Origin: Fusobacteriota bacterium
GTDB lineage: Bacteria > Fusobacteriota > Fusobacteriia > Bac17 > JAEWOZ01
Direction of reading: 5' to 3'
NCBI GenBank assembly: GCA_023399505.1
Contig: JAEWOZ010000025.1
Coordinates: 1 to 10,111, forward strand
Length of the DNA: 10,111 nt
Position 1 is the stretch's first letter. Each line of letters starts with the position of its first letter. The notes under the pieces were generated by a model that saw only the letters and a list, made by a program, of their open reading frames with translations, searched no databases and was not told the DNA's origin. Positions 1-8,364 of the stretch are shown here, piece by piece. The translations under genes and the position numbers were made by a program.

Positions 1-1
1 A

Positions 2-844
2 CCTATTCCTGAGAAAAGAAATGGCGAAGAAATTATAATAGAAGAACCAAAAATTTGTCCTGTCTGTGAGACAATACTAGTTCATGAAGGTGAAATAATT
101 CTAAAGTGTCCTAATATTGGATGTGAAGCTAGAATAAAAAAACAAATAGAGTTTTTTGCTTCTAGAGATGCTATGAATATAATTGGCCTAGGAGAGGCAA
201 TAGTAGAAAAACTTTTCTCATTGGGCAAAATAAAGAATATTGAAAATATTTATGAATTGAAAAAAGAGGATTTTGAAGATATGGAAGGTTTTGGTGAAAA
301 ATCTATAAATAACTTTTTAAATTCAGTAGAAGAAAGTAAAAAAAGAACTTTCTCAAGAGTGTTATTTGCTTTAGGAATAGATAATATAGGGAGTTTCACT
401 GCTAATTTAATTGTAGATCATTTTCCAAATATTGAAAAACTTAAAGAGGCTTCTATAGAAGATTTGTTAGATATAAATGGAATAGGTGAAAAGATAGCTT
501 ATTCTATATATGAATATTTTAGAAAAAATGAAAACTTAAAAAGAATAGAATTTTTAAAGAAAAAAGGTTTAAAATTTGAAGAAGTTTCAAGAAAAGGAAT
601 ATTTTCAGATAAAAATTTCTTAGTGACAGGTGAGCTTTCACATTATACAAGAAACCAAATAAAAGATTTAATTCAAAAAAATGGTGGTAATTTTTTAGGT
701 TCTGTTAGCAAAAAATTAAATTATTTAATAATAGGGGATAATCTAGGGAGTAAGTTAAAAAAAGCTGAAAAGTTAAACAAGGAAGGCCTTAACATTGAAG
801 TAATAAATGAGGAAGATTTTGAAAAATTATTAAGAGAAAAGTAA
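2..844 (+). CDS. ligA: NAD-dependent DNA ligase LigA, C-terminal 280 residues (5' end outside window)
   Basis: NAD+-dependent DNA ligase seals nicks during replication and repair; only the C-terminal part is present because the gene begins before the window. The frame is open from base 2, upstream of the first in-frame ATG at 173, so that ATG is internal. In order, the visible part shows a four-cysteine zinc finger (visible residues C19, C22, C36, C41; CPVC then CPNIGC), the conserved FASRDAMNIIGLGE stretch, tandem helix-hairpin-helix motifs (GFGEKS, LGIDNIGS, INGIGEK), and a BRCT domain over about the last 82 residues with VTGEL, GG, SVSKK, LIIGDN and GSKLKKAEKL. The catalytic lysine and nucleotidyltransferase domain lie outside the window. 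The gene looks intact to its TAA. No clear terminator follows; the next gene has its own promoter. Confidence 0.97.
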   Translation, partial: PIPEKRNGEEIIIEEPKICPVCETILVHEGEIILKCPNIGCEARIKKQIEFFASRDAMNIIGLGEAIVEKLFSLGKIKNIENIYELKKEDFEDMEGFGEKSINNFLNSVEESKKRTFSRVLFALGIDNIGSFTANLIVDHFPNIEKLKEASIEDLLDINGIGEKIAYSIYEYFRKNENLKRIEFLKKKGLKFEEVSRKGIFSDKNFLVTGELSHYTRNQIKDLIQKNGGNFLGSVSKKLNYLIIGDNLGSKLKKAEKLNKEGLNIEVINEEDFEKLLREK

Positions 845-860
845 TGATTATTTATTAAAT

Positions 861-874
861 TAACATGTTATAAT
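861..874 (+). promoter_or_regulatory. Extended -10 promoter overlapping a perfect 10-bp palindrome, upstream of the acyl synthetase-secA unit
   Basis: A consensus TATAAT lies at 869-874, preceded by TG at 866-867 with one spacer base, an extended -10 element. No good -35 is seen, which extended -10 promoters tolerate. The perfect palindrome TAACATGTTA (861-870) overlaps the upstream edge of the -10, so it could be an operator, though in such AT-rich DNA it may be chance. The position suits transcription of the gene starting at 906, which has the ribosome site AAAGGA at 891-896. Confidence 0.55.
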
Positions 875-905
875 ATTAATAATTTTATCGAAAGGATAAA
901 TATAT

Positions 906-3389
906 ATGAAAATAATAGGAAGCGATAAAGCAGCCTTTATATATAAAGATAAAGAGATATCTTATTCAACCTTTATAGAAAAAATTGTCTATTTATCAAA
1001 CAATTTAAATTTGGAAAAGGGTAATAGAACAGCAATATTTTTGGAAAATAGACCTGAGTGGATCTATTCATTTTTTGCCTCTTGGGAAAAGGATGCTATC
1101 AATGTTTTAATAGATGCATTAGCTAGTGAAGATGAGGTAAAAAATATTCTATTAAATTCATTACCTACTTTAATATTTGTCTCCAATACAACTTACGATG
1201 TTTTAAAAAAAATAGCTAAAGAAAATAATTTAACCATTCAAATATTAAATGTAGATGAAATGGATTTTGATAATTATAATCCTATAGAGACAAATTTATT
1301 AGATTATAGTAAAAAAAGCAAAGAAGATGTCGCTGTAATTATATATAGTTCAGGAACAACAGGTGTACCAAAAGGAATAGGACTAACTTATGGTAATTTA
1401 GAATCTAATATTAAAAGTATTTCTAACCTCCATATTTTTAACAAAAGTGATAAAATTATCTCTATTCTTCAATTTCATCACTCTTATCCTTTAATGGCCT
1501 TGATTTTATTACCATTACATTTGAATTTAACAAATATTATTTTGGAAAGAATAGCTTCTGATGATATTTTCAATGCTTTACAGAAATATCAAATAACAAT
1601 TATGGTAGGTGTACCAAGACTTTTCAACTTAATGCATAAAGGTATAATTTCAAAAATTCAAGAAAACAGAATAACTAGTTTTATATTTAAAATGATGAAA
1701 TTTATAAAATCTTCTAAAATAAGAAAATTAGTATTTAAAAAAGTACATGATAGATTCGGAGGGCATATAAAAACTTTTGTTAGCGGTGGTGCTAAACTTG
1801 ATCCTATAATTGCTTCAGATTTAGAAATATTAGGTTTTAGTGTTTTAGAAGGTTATGGTCTATCTGAAACAGCACCTATATCAGCTTTTAATACTTTTCA
1901 AAATAAAAGAATAGGTTCTGTAGGTAAGCCACTTGAAAATGTTGAAATAAAAATTGTAGATGAAGAGATTGTAATCAAAGGCCCTAATGTAATGAAAGGG
2001 TACTATAATAATCTAGAAGAGACCTCTGCAGTATTAAAAGATAGCTGGTTTTATACAGGAGATTTAGGATACATAGATACAGATGGATATGTTTTTATTA
2101 CAGGTAGAAAAAAAGAGATGATTGTTCTGCCAAATGGTAAGAACATTAGCCCTATTGAAATAGAAGAAAAATTGATGAAGAAGAGTCCTTATATTAAAGA
2201 GATAGCTGTTATTCAAAAAGATAATTTATTGCATGCTCTGATATTACCAGACTTTGACTTACTAGCTCAAAATAAAATTTTAAATATCGAAGAGACAATT
2301 AAATGGGACATATTGGATAAGTATAATCCTGAGGCCCCTGACTATAAAAAGATTTATGACTTTACTATAATTGATAAAGAACTTCCTAAAACAAGGTTAG
2401 GTAAGATTAAAAGATATAATTTAGAAAGTTTACTAAGAAAAAAAGAACGTAATGTTGAGAATGTAGAAGAGCCTAAAACAATAGAATATTCTCTTTTGAA
2501 GAAATATTTAGAAGAGGTAACTAAAAAATCTATTTTACCTAAGGATCATATTGAATTAGATTTAAGTTTAGATTCAATTGAAAAAGTAGATTTACAATAT
2601 TTTCTAGAAAATAAATTTGGAATAAATATAGATGCAGAAGAACTTTCTAAGCATATGATAGTTGAAGAACTAGCAATTTTTATAGAAAAGAATAAACAAA
2701 AAGTAGAAACTTCTAATAACAATAAGCAAGATATATCTGAAATATCAAATATAAATATTGATAAAGAGGCTAAGATTTTAAAAATGGCTGAAAAAATTCT
2801 AAGACCTTTATTTAATGCTTATTTCAAATTAGAAGTTAAAGGTTTAGAGAATATTCCTACAACAAATTGTATTATAGCTCCAAACCATCAAAGTTTCTTA
2901 GATGCTAATCTAGTAAGTTCAGCACTTCCTTATGAAATATTAAAGAATACATATTTTTTAGCTACCGATGTATATTTTCAATCTAAAATTATGAAAAAAA
3001 TAGCAGCTAATGCTAACATCATTACAGTGAATATAGATAAAAACTTAAAAGCTGTTTTACAAAAATTAGAATATTTACTAAGTGAAGGAAAAAATGTATT
3101 AATTTTTCCTGAAGGTGCTATTACAAGAGATGGAAAAGTAGGGCCTTTTAAAAATGCATTTGCTATATTAAGTAAACAATTAAACGTCCCAATCGTTCCA
3201 GTTACAATCAAGGGAGCAAATGATGCCTTTCCATGGGGCCAAAAACTTCCAAAACCTAGAAAAATCTCAATTACATTTTCTGAAGCTGTGTATCCAGAAG
3301 ATTTAAATTACGATCAAATAAATCAAAAAACCAGAGAAGCTATTATATCAAAATTAGAAGAAGGACAAAGTAACGAAGGAGAATTATGA
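906..3389 (+). CDS. Trifunctional fusion: AMP-forming acyl-CoA/acyl-ACP synthetase + acyl carrier-like domain + PlsC-type acyltransferase
   Basis: This 827-residue protein probably activates fatty acids and transfers them to a lysophospholipid or glycerol-phosphate acceptor at the inner membrane. Residues 1 to about 510 are an ANL-family adenylating domain: [11 protein letters not shown] (147-157), GYGLSET (316-322), WFYTGDLG (381-388), ITGRKKEM (398-405) and the C-terminal catalytic-lysine region TRLGKIKR (K500). Residues about 525-600 resemble an acyl carrier protein with [12 protein letters not shown]557 being the candidate phosphopantetheine serine (Ile replaces the usual Leu of DSL). Residues about 625-827 are a PlsC-like acyltransferase with NHQSFLD (660-666) and FPEG (734-737). 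The architecture recalls Aas, which has the domains in the opposite order and no carrier domain. The ATG at 906 follows AAAGGA. The stop overlaps the secA start as ATGA, so the two are translationally coupled. Substrate and acceptor are inferred, not visible. Confidence 0.9.
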   Translation: MKIIGSDKAAFIYKDKEISYSTFIEKIVYLSNNLNLEKGNRTAIFLENRPEWIYSFFASWEKDAINVLIDALASEDEVKNILLNSLPTLIFVSNTTYDVLKKIAKENNLTIQILNVDEMDFDNYNPIETNLLDYSKKSKEDVAVIIYSSGTTGVPKGIGLTYGNLESNIKSISNLHIFNKSDKIISILQFHHSYPLMALILLPLHLNLTNIILERIASDDIFNALQKYQITIMVGVPRLFNLMHKGIISKIQENRITSFIFKMMKFIKSSKIRKLVFKKVHDRFGGHIKTFVSGGAKLDPIIASDLEILGFSVLEGYGLSETAPISAFNTFQNKRIGSVGKPLENVEIKIVDEEIVIKGPNVMKGYYNNLEETSAVLKDSWFYTGDLGYIDTDGYVFITGRKKEMIVLPNGKNISPIEIEEKLMKKSPYIKEIAVIQKDNLLHALILPDFDLLAQNKILNIEETIKWDILDKYNPEAPDYKKIYDFTIIDKELPKTRLGKIKRYNLESLLRKKERNVENVEEPKTIEYSLLKKYLEEVTKKSILPKDHIELDLSLDSIEKVDLQYFLENKFGINIDAEELSKHMIVEELAIFIEKNKQKVETSNNNKQDISEISNINIDKEAKILKMAEKILRPLFNAYFKLEVKGLENIPTTNCIIAPNHQSFLDANLVSSALPYEILKNTYFLATDVYFQSKIMKKIAANANIITVNIDKNLKAVLQKLEYLLSEGKNVLIFPEGAITRDGKVGPFKNAFAILSKQLNVPIVPVTIKGANDAFPWGQKLPKPRKISITFSEAVYPEDLNYDQINQKTREAIISKLEEGQSNEGEL

Positions 3390-5821
3390 TAACAAACATA
3401 TTAAGAAAAATATTTGGAACTAAAGATGAGAGAGAAGTAAAAAGAATTTTTAAATACGTGGAAAAAATCAATTCTTTAGAAGAAAATTTTATAAAATTAA
3501 GTGATGAAGAATTAAAATCTAAAACTAAAGAGTTTAAAGATAGATTAACTAATGGTGAGACTTTAGATGATATATTAGTAGAAGCATTTGCAACTGTAAG
3601 AGAAGCATCTAAAAGAACATTAGGAATGAGACATTTTGATGTACAACTTATAGGTGGTATGGTTCTACATGAAGGTAAAATAGCAGAGATGAAAACAGGC
3701 GAAGGTAAAACTTTAGTTGCTACTTGTCCTGTATACTTAAATGCTTTAATGGGTAAGGTTCATGTTGTTACAGTGAACGACTATTTAGCTAAAAGAGATA
3801 AAGAATGGATGTCTAAAATTTACACATTCTTAGGTTTAAGTGTAAATGTAATATTAGGTGGAATGAGCAGCGAGCAAAGAAAAGATGCCTACAATTCTGA
3901 TATAGTTTATGGAACTAATAATGAATTTGGTTTTGACTATCTTAGAGACAATATGGTAAGTAGAATTGAAGATAGAGTTCAAAAATCTTTAGATTATGCT
4001 ATTGTTGACGAAGTAGATAGTATTTTAGTTGATGAAGCTAGAACTCCTCTTATTATTTCTGGAGCTGCAAGTGAATCTTTGAAATATTATAAACAATTTT
4101 CAGAAGTAGCTAAACTTTTAATTAAAGATAAAGATTACGAAGTAGATTTAAAGGCTCACGCAGTAATAATGAATGAAGATGGAATAAAAAGAGTAGAATC
4201 TTTATTATCTATAGACAATCTTTATTCACCTGAAAATGTTGATTTAACTCACTATCTAAATCAATCTTTAAAAGCAAAAGAATTGTTTAAAAAAGATAAA
4301 GATTATATAGTAAAAAATGGTGAAGTAATTATAGTAGATGAATTTACTGGTAGGTTAATGGATGGTAGAAGATACTCAGAAGGCTTGCACCAAGCTATAG
4401 AAGCTAAAGAGGGTGTAAGAGTTGCATCTGAAAATCAAACATTAGCTACAATTACCTTACAAAATTATTTTAGAATGTATAAGAAACTATCTGGTATGAC
4501 AGGTACAGCTAAAACAGAAGAGAACGAATTTGTTCATATATATAAACTTCCAGTTGTTACAATTCCAACTAATAAAACTCTTAGAAGAAAAGATCATGGG
4601 GACATGATTTATAAAACGGTAGAGGAAAAGTTTGAAGCTGTCATAGATAAAATTATTGAAATAAATGAAAAAGGCCAACCTATTCTAGTAGGTACTACAT
4701 CTATAGCAAATTCAGAAGTTTTATCTAAAATGTTAAACAAAAAAGGCATAAAACATAACGTTTTAAACGCAAAGTTTCATGAAAAAGAGGCTGAAATAGT
4801 AGCTCAAGCTGGTAGATATAAGGCAGTTACAATTGCTACAAATATGGCTGGTAGAGGTACAGATATACTTTTAGGTGGAAATCCTGAATTTATGGCTAAA
4901 AATGAACTAGATGAAGAAAATCCAAAATATCAAGAAGTATTAGCTAGATATAGAAATAAATGCGATGAAGAAAAACAACAAGTACTCAATTTAGGTGGTC
5001 TATATATTTTAGGAACTGAAAGACATGAAAGTAGAAGAATAGATAATCAGCTTAGAGGTAGATCTGGTAGACAAGGTGATCCAGGAGAATCTTCATTCTT
5101 TATATCTTTAGAAGATGATTTGATGAAACTGTTCGGCTCTGATAGAGTTGCTAAAGTAATGGATAGATTAGGTTATAAATATAAAGAGCCAATACATCAT
5201 CCTTTAATAACAAGATCTATCGAAAATGCTCAAAAAAGAGTAGAATCTAAAAATTTTTCTGTTAGAAAACAACTTTTAGAATATGATGATGTTATGAATA
5301 GACAAAGAGAAATAATCTATTCTCAAAGAAATACTATAATGAGTAAAAACGATCTTTCTGAAGAGATAAAGAAAATAATGATTGAAGCTTTAAATACAAG
5401 ATTTGATCTAACTTTAGGTTATGAAGAAAATAAAGAAGAACAAATTTCAAATCTTCTCTCATTATTAGAAAATAGATTTGATTATAAGATTAATAAAGAG
5501 GAAATAAATTTAGAGAATCTTTCTGCTTTAAAGGAAAAGATGATAAAAGATTTATGGGAAAATTATGATCAAAAAATGTCTAAATTATCTCCAGAAGGCA
5601 GAAATGCTACTGAAAGAGGTATGATGCTTGAAGTTATAGATGCAAGATGGAAAGAAAATCTTAAAACTTTAGATTCTGTTAGAGATAGCATCCATTTACA
5701 ATCTTATGGTCAAAAAGATCCTATAGTCGAATATAAATTAGTTTCATATAAAATTTATGATGGAATGATAAAAGTTATAAAAGAAGAGATAGCCTCTTAT
5801 TTAATAAAAATGGAAGTTTAA
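3386..5821 (+). CDS. secA: Preprotein translocase ATPase SecA, short C-terminus
   Basis: SecA is the ATPase motor that drives unfolded preproteins through SecYEG. The 811-residue product shows the SecA DEAD motor throughout: [19 protein letters not shown] with Walker A at 102-109, DEVD at 208-211 followed by [15 protein letters not shown], the preprotein cross-linking domain at about 225-365 region, SGMTGTA (369-375), [15 protein letters not shown] (486-500), and [26 protein letters not shown] (543-568, motif VI). The helical wing and scaffold domains follow. The protein stops at [12 protein letters not shown], so the flexible C-terminal linker and CxCxSG zinc motif found in many SecAs are missing. 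There is no sign of a frameshift; a terminator follows at once. The start ATG sits inside the previous stop (ATGA), with GAAGGAGA at 3375-3382 as ribosome site. It probably exports the two lipoproteins encoded downstream, as it does for Sec substrates generally. Confidence 0.98.
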   Translation: MITNILRKIFGTKDEREVKRIFKYVEKINSLEENFIKLSDEELKSKTKEFKDRLTNGETLDDILVEAFATVREASKRTLGMRHFDVQLIGGMVLHEGKIAEMKTGEGKTLVATCPVYLNALMGKVHVVTVNDYLAKRDKEWMSKIYTFLGLSVNVILGGMSSEQRKDAYNSDIVYGTNNEFGFDYLRDNMVSRIEDRVQKSLDYAIVDEVDSILVDEARTPLIISGAASESLKYYKQFSEVAKLLIKDKDYEVDLKAHAVIMNEDGIKRVESLLSIDNLYSPENVDLTHYLNQSLKAKELFKKDKDYIVKNGEVIIVDEFTGRLMDGRRYSEGLHQAIEAKEGVRVASENQTLATITLQNYFRMYKKLSGMTGTAKTEENEFVHIYKLPVVTIPTNKTLRRKDHGDMIYKTVEEKFEAVIDKIIEINEKGQPILVGTTSIANSEVLSKMLNKKGIKHNVLNAKFHEKEAEIVAQAGRYKAVTIATNMAGRGTDILLGGNPEFMAKNELDEENPKYQEVLARYRNKCDEEKQQVLNLGGLYILGTERHESRRIDNQLRGRSGRQGDPGESSFFISLEDDLMKLFGSDRVAKVMDRLGYKYKEPIHHPLITRSIENAQKRVESKNFSVRKQLLEYDDVMNRQREIIYSQRNTIMSKNDLSEEIKKIMIEALNTRFDLTLGYEENKEEQISNLLSLLENRFDYKINKEEINLENLSALKEKMIKDLWENYDQKMSKLSPEGRNATERGMMLEVIDARWKENLKTLDSVRDSIHLQSYGQKDPIVEYKLVSYKIYDGMIKVIKEEIASYLIKMEV

Positions 5822-5825
5822 AAAG

Positions 5826-5884
5826 TTAGTCAAAAATTACTTTTAACTAAAAAAAGGTTTTAATATTATATTAAAACCTTTTTC
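5826..5884 (+). terminator. Intrinsic terminator after secA, preceded by a second imperfect hairpin
   Basis: A 14-bp perfect inverted repeat, arms 5851-5864 and 5870-5883 (AAAAAGGTTTTAAT and its complement), encloses a 5-base loop and ends in a T run. This is a typical rho-independent terminator, and its A-rich left arm could also work for the other strand. Immediately before it, 5826-5850 forms an imperfect stem (TTAGT/ACTAA, one mismatch, AAAA/TTTT) around a 5-base loop. It begins 5 bases after the secA stop. Confidence 0.9.
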
Positions 5885-5932
5885 TTATATCTGCAATTTT
5901 AAAATGATTTTCTTATTATATTATGTCGACTT

Positions 5933-5956
5933 TATAATAAAATTAAGTGATATAAT
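5933..5956 (+). promoter_or_regulatory. Promoter region of the ankyrin lipoprotein locus (two TATAAT boxes)
   Basis: Two consensus TATAAT boxes occur at 5933-5938 and 5951-5956. The second has TG at 5948-5949 one base upstream, making it an extended -10. A weak -35-like TCGACT lies at 5926-5931, with a long 19-base spacing to the second box. The boxes lie between the secA terminator and the ribosome site AAGGAG (5982-5987) of the gene at 5993, so the ankyrin locus is probably transcribed on its own. Confidence 0.5.
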
Positions 5957-5992
5957 AAGTCTAATATTATTTATAATTTATAAGGAGTTAAG

Positions 5993-6940
5993 ATGATTAA
6001 ATACTTGTTAATGTTTTTATTTTTATCTACCAGCTGTTCAAAAGTAGTTAACTTAAATTTGAAACATATAGAAAAAGGTAAAATTTCGAATAATCTACTC
6101 TCTTTATTTAAAGGAAAAGATTTAAGCGAATTATATAAAGCTTTAGCTGAAGAATCTAAAAATAATAAATTAAGTGCTATTTATAGTGATAGTGGTTCTA
6201 ACCCTTTAATGCTTGCGTTAGAAAGCGACTTTGATGTAAAAAAGAAAGAGGAATTATTTGTTAAAATTCTTGTATGTATGTGTGAACAAGAAAACATGAT
6301 AAGCAATTTTGAAGAATTTACTAAAATAAATCCAAACCCTTTTTTACCGGATTTTAAAACTTTCAAAAAAGATCAAATATTTTCTGAAGAATTTAAAATG
6401 GATTTTATTAAATTTAAATCCAAATTGAATCTTATAAATCTCAAAGATTTAAAAGTTCTACTTAACTCTTTCAATAATCAAAGAAAAACTCTAATTTTTT
6501 ATGCCTTTGATTTAGGTGAAGAAACATTTATAGACTTCTTAATTGATTTAGTAAATTTAGAATGGGAAAATAATGAAAATATAAAACCTCTAATGTATGC
6601 TATATGTGAACGTAGAGAAGTAGTCAAATATTTGAATAAAATGAAATACTTGAATAGATTTGTCTTGAATTACAATTCAGATTTTAATAGACATTTAAAC
6701 GATCCATTAATTTATGCCGTATTACAAGGTGATAATGAAATTGTAAATATTTTACTTTTAAATGGATGTAATTCAAATTTTGTGGATGAACACGGTAATA
6801 AAGCTATTTTATTAGCTGCTAATCATAATTACAATGATATAGTAAGTTTACTTTTAGCTTGTGGCGGAAAATATTTAAGCAAAGAAGAAGTTGTTTCAAG
6901 AAAAATTAAAAATGTGCTACTAAAACAACTACTGCTCTAA
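5993..6940 (+). CDS. Ankyrin-repeat lipoprotein 1 (probably truncated by a frameshift near its 3' end)
   Basis: Predicted secreted lipoprotein with C-terminal ankyrin repeats, function unknown. Residues 1-14 (KYLLMFLFLSTS) are a short hydrophobic signal, with Cys15 the likely lipidated residue; the box LSTSC is atypical because position -3 is Ser. The next residue after Cys is Ser, so under enterobacterial rules it would go to the outer membrane. Two clear ankyrin repeats sit at about 237-265 (DPLIYAVLQGDNEIVNILL) and 267-293 (GNKAILLAANHNYNDIVSLL). Degenerate ones are suggested at 70-80 (NPLMLAL) and 198-215 (KPLMYAICERREVVKYL). Ankyrin repeats usually bind proteins. The ATG at 5993 follows AAGGAG. 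After residue 305 the sequence turns into KNVLLKQLLL and stops. Frame 1 continues open from 6910, so the true C-terminus may have been lost by a -1 shift. The lipobox region matches that of the gene at 7840. Confidence 0.8.
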   Translation: MIKYLLMFLFLSTSCSKVVNLNLKHIEKGKISNNLLSLFKGKDLSELYKALAEESKNNKLSAIYSDSGSNPLMLALESDFDVKKKEELFVKILVCMCEQENMISNFEEFTKINPNPFLPDFKTFKKDQIFSEEFKMDFIKFKSKLNLINLKDLKVLLNSFNNQRKTLIFYAFDLGEETFIDFLIDLVNLEWENNENIKPLMYAICERREVVKYLNKMKYLNRFVLNYNSDFNRHLNDPLIYAVLQGDNEIVNILLLNGCNSNFVDEHGNKAILLAANHNYNDIVSLLLACGGKYLSKEEVVSRKIKNVLLKQLLL

Positions 6941-7173
6941 TGCAATTAGTATCAGATGCTACTTTTAGAGGAGCTGGTGCTCCATTATCTCTTAATACTA
7001 TGAGCCTTACTTCTTTAATAAAACGTAGTCATAATTTAAACCGTACAAAGCTTTATGGAAGAGTATTAAAAATTTTCCTTAAAGGCGATTGGATTAAAAT
7101 AGAAAGATATTCTAAAAATATCTTAATCAAATATAAAAATTTTTTAGGAACTTTAAAATATTATCTAAAATAA
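6910..7173 (+). pseudogene. Gene remnant, piece 1: open frame without its own ribosome site, ending at an in-frame TAA
   Basis: I do not recognise this sequence. Frame 1 is open from 6910 to the TAA at 7171-7173. It has an ATG at 6940 that overlaps the preceding stop by one base (TAATG), but no Shine-Dalgarno sequence lies upstream, so at best it is coupled. The N-terminal part is Ser/Thr/Gly/Ala rich (KTTTALMQLVSDATF, RGAGAPLSLNT); the rest is Lys/Ile/Leu rich and basic. Frames 2 and 3 have stops across it, so this is the only plausible frame. A single extra A in the A5 run at 6908-6912 would fuse it to the ankyrin lipoprotein upstream. In the same frame the next piece follows straight after the TAA. 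It may be the lost C-terminal part of lipoprotein 1 or a piece of another gene. Confidence 0.5.
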
Positions 7174-7686
7174 GCAGGAGAAAAAGATAAAGATTTAGAT
7201 CAAACTATAAAATACTATGACAGTAAATTTAAAGAGATTTCTAAAAAATTAAAGTATAAATTTATAGAGTTTGGTGAAAGCTTCAAGAATGAAGAACAGA
7301 TCTTGAAAGGAAAATTAATTAACTTAAAAAATTTACCTAAAAGGTTAAAAAAATTAAACAAAGAATTTGAAGAAATCGAAAGAACATTATTAAATAAAAA
7401 TTTAATAAATCTTTATGAAGAAATTGAAAAAGAGCTTTTAAAGAAAGTTTTTCCACATTCTTTAGAAGGAGCAAGTAATGAATTAGAAATTGAACTATTC
7501 TCATTAAAAAATTTGTTGATAGAAACTGTAATATTGTTTCAGACCTTTTTATTAGATAACCAATTTAAAGATCCAAACGTAAGGAGACCTGCTAAAGGAA
7601 GAGGTGGTCATGCTGAAATGAAAGAGGAAAATAAGGAAGATAAAGCTTATGAAATACTTAACCAGGTATCCTTGACAAATCTTTAG
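7174..7686 (+). pseudogene. Gene remnant, piece 2: lysine/glutamate-rich helical segment
   Basis: Frame 1 stays open for 170 codons after the TAA at 7171-7173, up to the TAG at 7684-7686. The only start candidate nearby, TTG at 7303, has no ribosome site, so it is unlikely to be an independent gene. The product is strongly helical and probably coiled-coil (KEISKKLKYKFIEFGES, KRLKKLNKEFEEIERTLL, NLYEEIEKELLKKVF). It then has a short hydrophobic helix (LLIETVILFQTFLL) and a polar Gly/Lys/Glu linker (PAKGRGGHAEMKEENKEDK). No known family is recognised. At 7662-7686 coding sense passes to frame 3, the same -1 direction as the other lesions in this locus. An extra G at the GG of 7665-7666 would join the pieces as ILNQGILDKSLE. 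Confidence 0.55.
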
Positions 7687-7829
7687 AAACAAGATTAGAT
7701 TTAACTAAACCAAAATTAGAAAATTTTGGTAAAGAATTAATAAATTTATCAGAAAGAATAAAATATTACACATTAAAAATAAAAGCAATAGAAAATAAAA
7801 TAAATTTGATAAAAAATTCAAATTATTAA
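7665..7829 (+). pseudogene. Gene remnant, piece 3: C-terminal helical tail in the -1 frame
   Basis: Frame 3 is closed by TAA at 7659-7661 and open from there to TAA at 7827-7829, giving GILDKSLETRLDLTKPKLEN, then a Lys/Ile-rich helix ending KINLIKNSNY. It has no start codon with a ribosome site, and reads as the natural continuation of piece 2. Its stop codon is merged with the ribosome site of the next gene (TAAGGAAG, 7827-7834). That is a typical operon junction and supports this as the original gene end. Confidence 0.5.
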
Positions 7830-7839
7830 GGAAGTTAAA

Positions 7840-8364
7840 ATGATATTAATTATATTATTAATTATTTCTTGTTCTAAGTTAAGTAACATGAAACTTAGTG
7901 AAAAGGAAAAAATATCTCGAGAGAATTTAATAAAATTATACGATGAAAGAGATTTTTATTACTTTCAACAATATATAGATTACTTAGAGCATGTTAAAAA
8001 AAATTATCATCTCCTTGAAGAGTCTGATAAAAGTGAGGATGGTCGACATTTTTTAATTTATACTAATCTTTCGGCGATAAATATAGCAGTTATACAAAAT
8101 AAATATGAAGAAGTTAAGAAGTTATTAGATGAAATTAATAACGATAAAAGAAGAGAAGAAGAATTTATAAGAGATCATTATGGAAATAGTTCTTCGCATT
8201 ATGCAGCATACTTTGGATATTACGATATTTTTGAGTTATTATTAGGTAAAATTCCAGAAGATTTAGTAAATTCAAAGATGCGTATAAAACCAAAGCCTAT
8301 ACATTTATTAATGATGAATAAGGATAGAATAGAAGAAAGAAAAAAATACTCGATCTTATTTTAA
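7840..8364 (+). CDS. Ankyrin-repeat lipoprotein 2, 5' part (as read without frameshift)
   Basis: Predicted lipoprotein with ankyrin repeats, function unknown, paralogous to the gene at 5993. The start is ATG 7840 with ribosome site AAGGAA at 7828-7833. Residues 1-10 are a very short hydrophobic signal with no positive residue, followed by a good lipobox IIS-C, Cys11 being the lipidation site. After the Cys, SCSKLSN parallels SCSKVVN in lipoprotein 1, and both continue with EK-KIS--NL--L. Ankyrin-like segments lie at about 77-100 (INIAVIQNKYEEVKKLL) and 113-136 (SSSHYAAYFGYYDIFELLL). The frame reaches IEERKK at residue 169 and then reads YSILF and stops. A -1 shift in the A7 run at 8340-8346 gives KKILDLILKYNPKALDE and continues the ankyrin domain, so the native product should be about 456-484 residues. 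Whether this 174-residue short form is stable is unknown. Confidence 0.75.
   Translation: MILIILLIISCSKLSNMKLSEKEKISRENLIKLYDERDFYYFQQYIDYLEHVKKNYHLLEESDKSEDGRHFLIYTNLSAINIAVIQNKYEEVKKLLDEINNDKRREEEFIRDHYGNSSSHYAAYFGYYDIFELLLGKIPEDLVNSKMRIKPKPIHLLMMNKDRIEERKKYSILF
8340..8346 (+). other. A_AAA_AAA heptamer: frameshift point 1 in ankyrin lipoprotein 2
   Basis: Seven A residues in phase AGA-AAA-AAA form the X_XXY_YYZ type of slippery heptamer used for -1 ribosomal frameshifting. The -1 frame after it restores the ankyrin reading frame exactly. A run of A8 in the DNA or in the mRNA, through polymerase slippage, would do the same. I did not find an obvious Shine-Dalgarno stimulator in the 20 bases upstream; GAAGAAAG is only a weak match. 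Confidence 0.6.

Noticed and set aside
1205..1212. A8 run in the acyl synthetase gene as another frameshift site
   Set aside because: The reading frame runs through it intact with conserved domains on both sides, so nothing needs to be corrected.
2978..3211. Minus-strand open frame of 77 codons inside the acyltransferase domain
   Set aside because: It lies wholly inside a well-supported gene, antisense to conserved motifs, and has no ribosome site.
4487..4678. Minus-strand open frame of 63 codons inside secA
   Set aside because: Antisense shadow of a conserved SecA region.
6181..6366. Minus-strand open frame of 61 codons inside ankyrin lipoprotein 1
   Set aside because: Antisense to the lipoprotein frame, with no recognisable domain or ribosome site.
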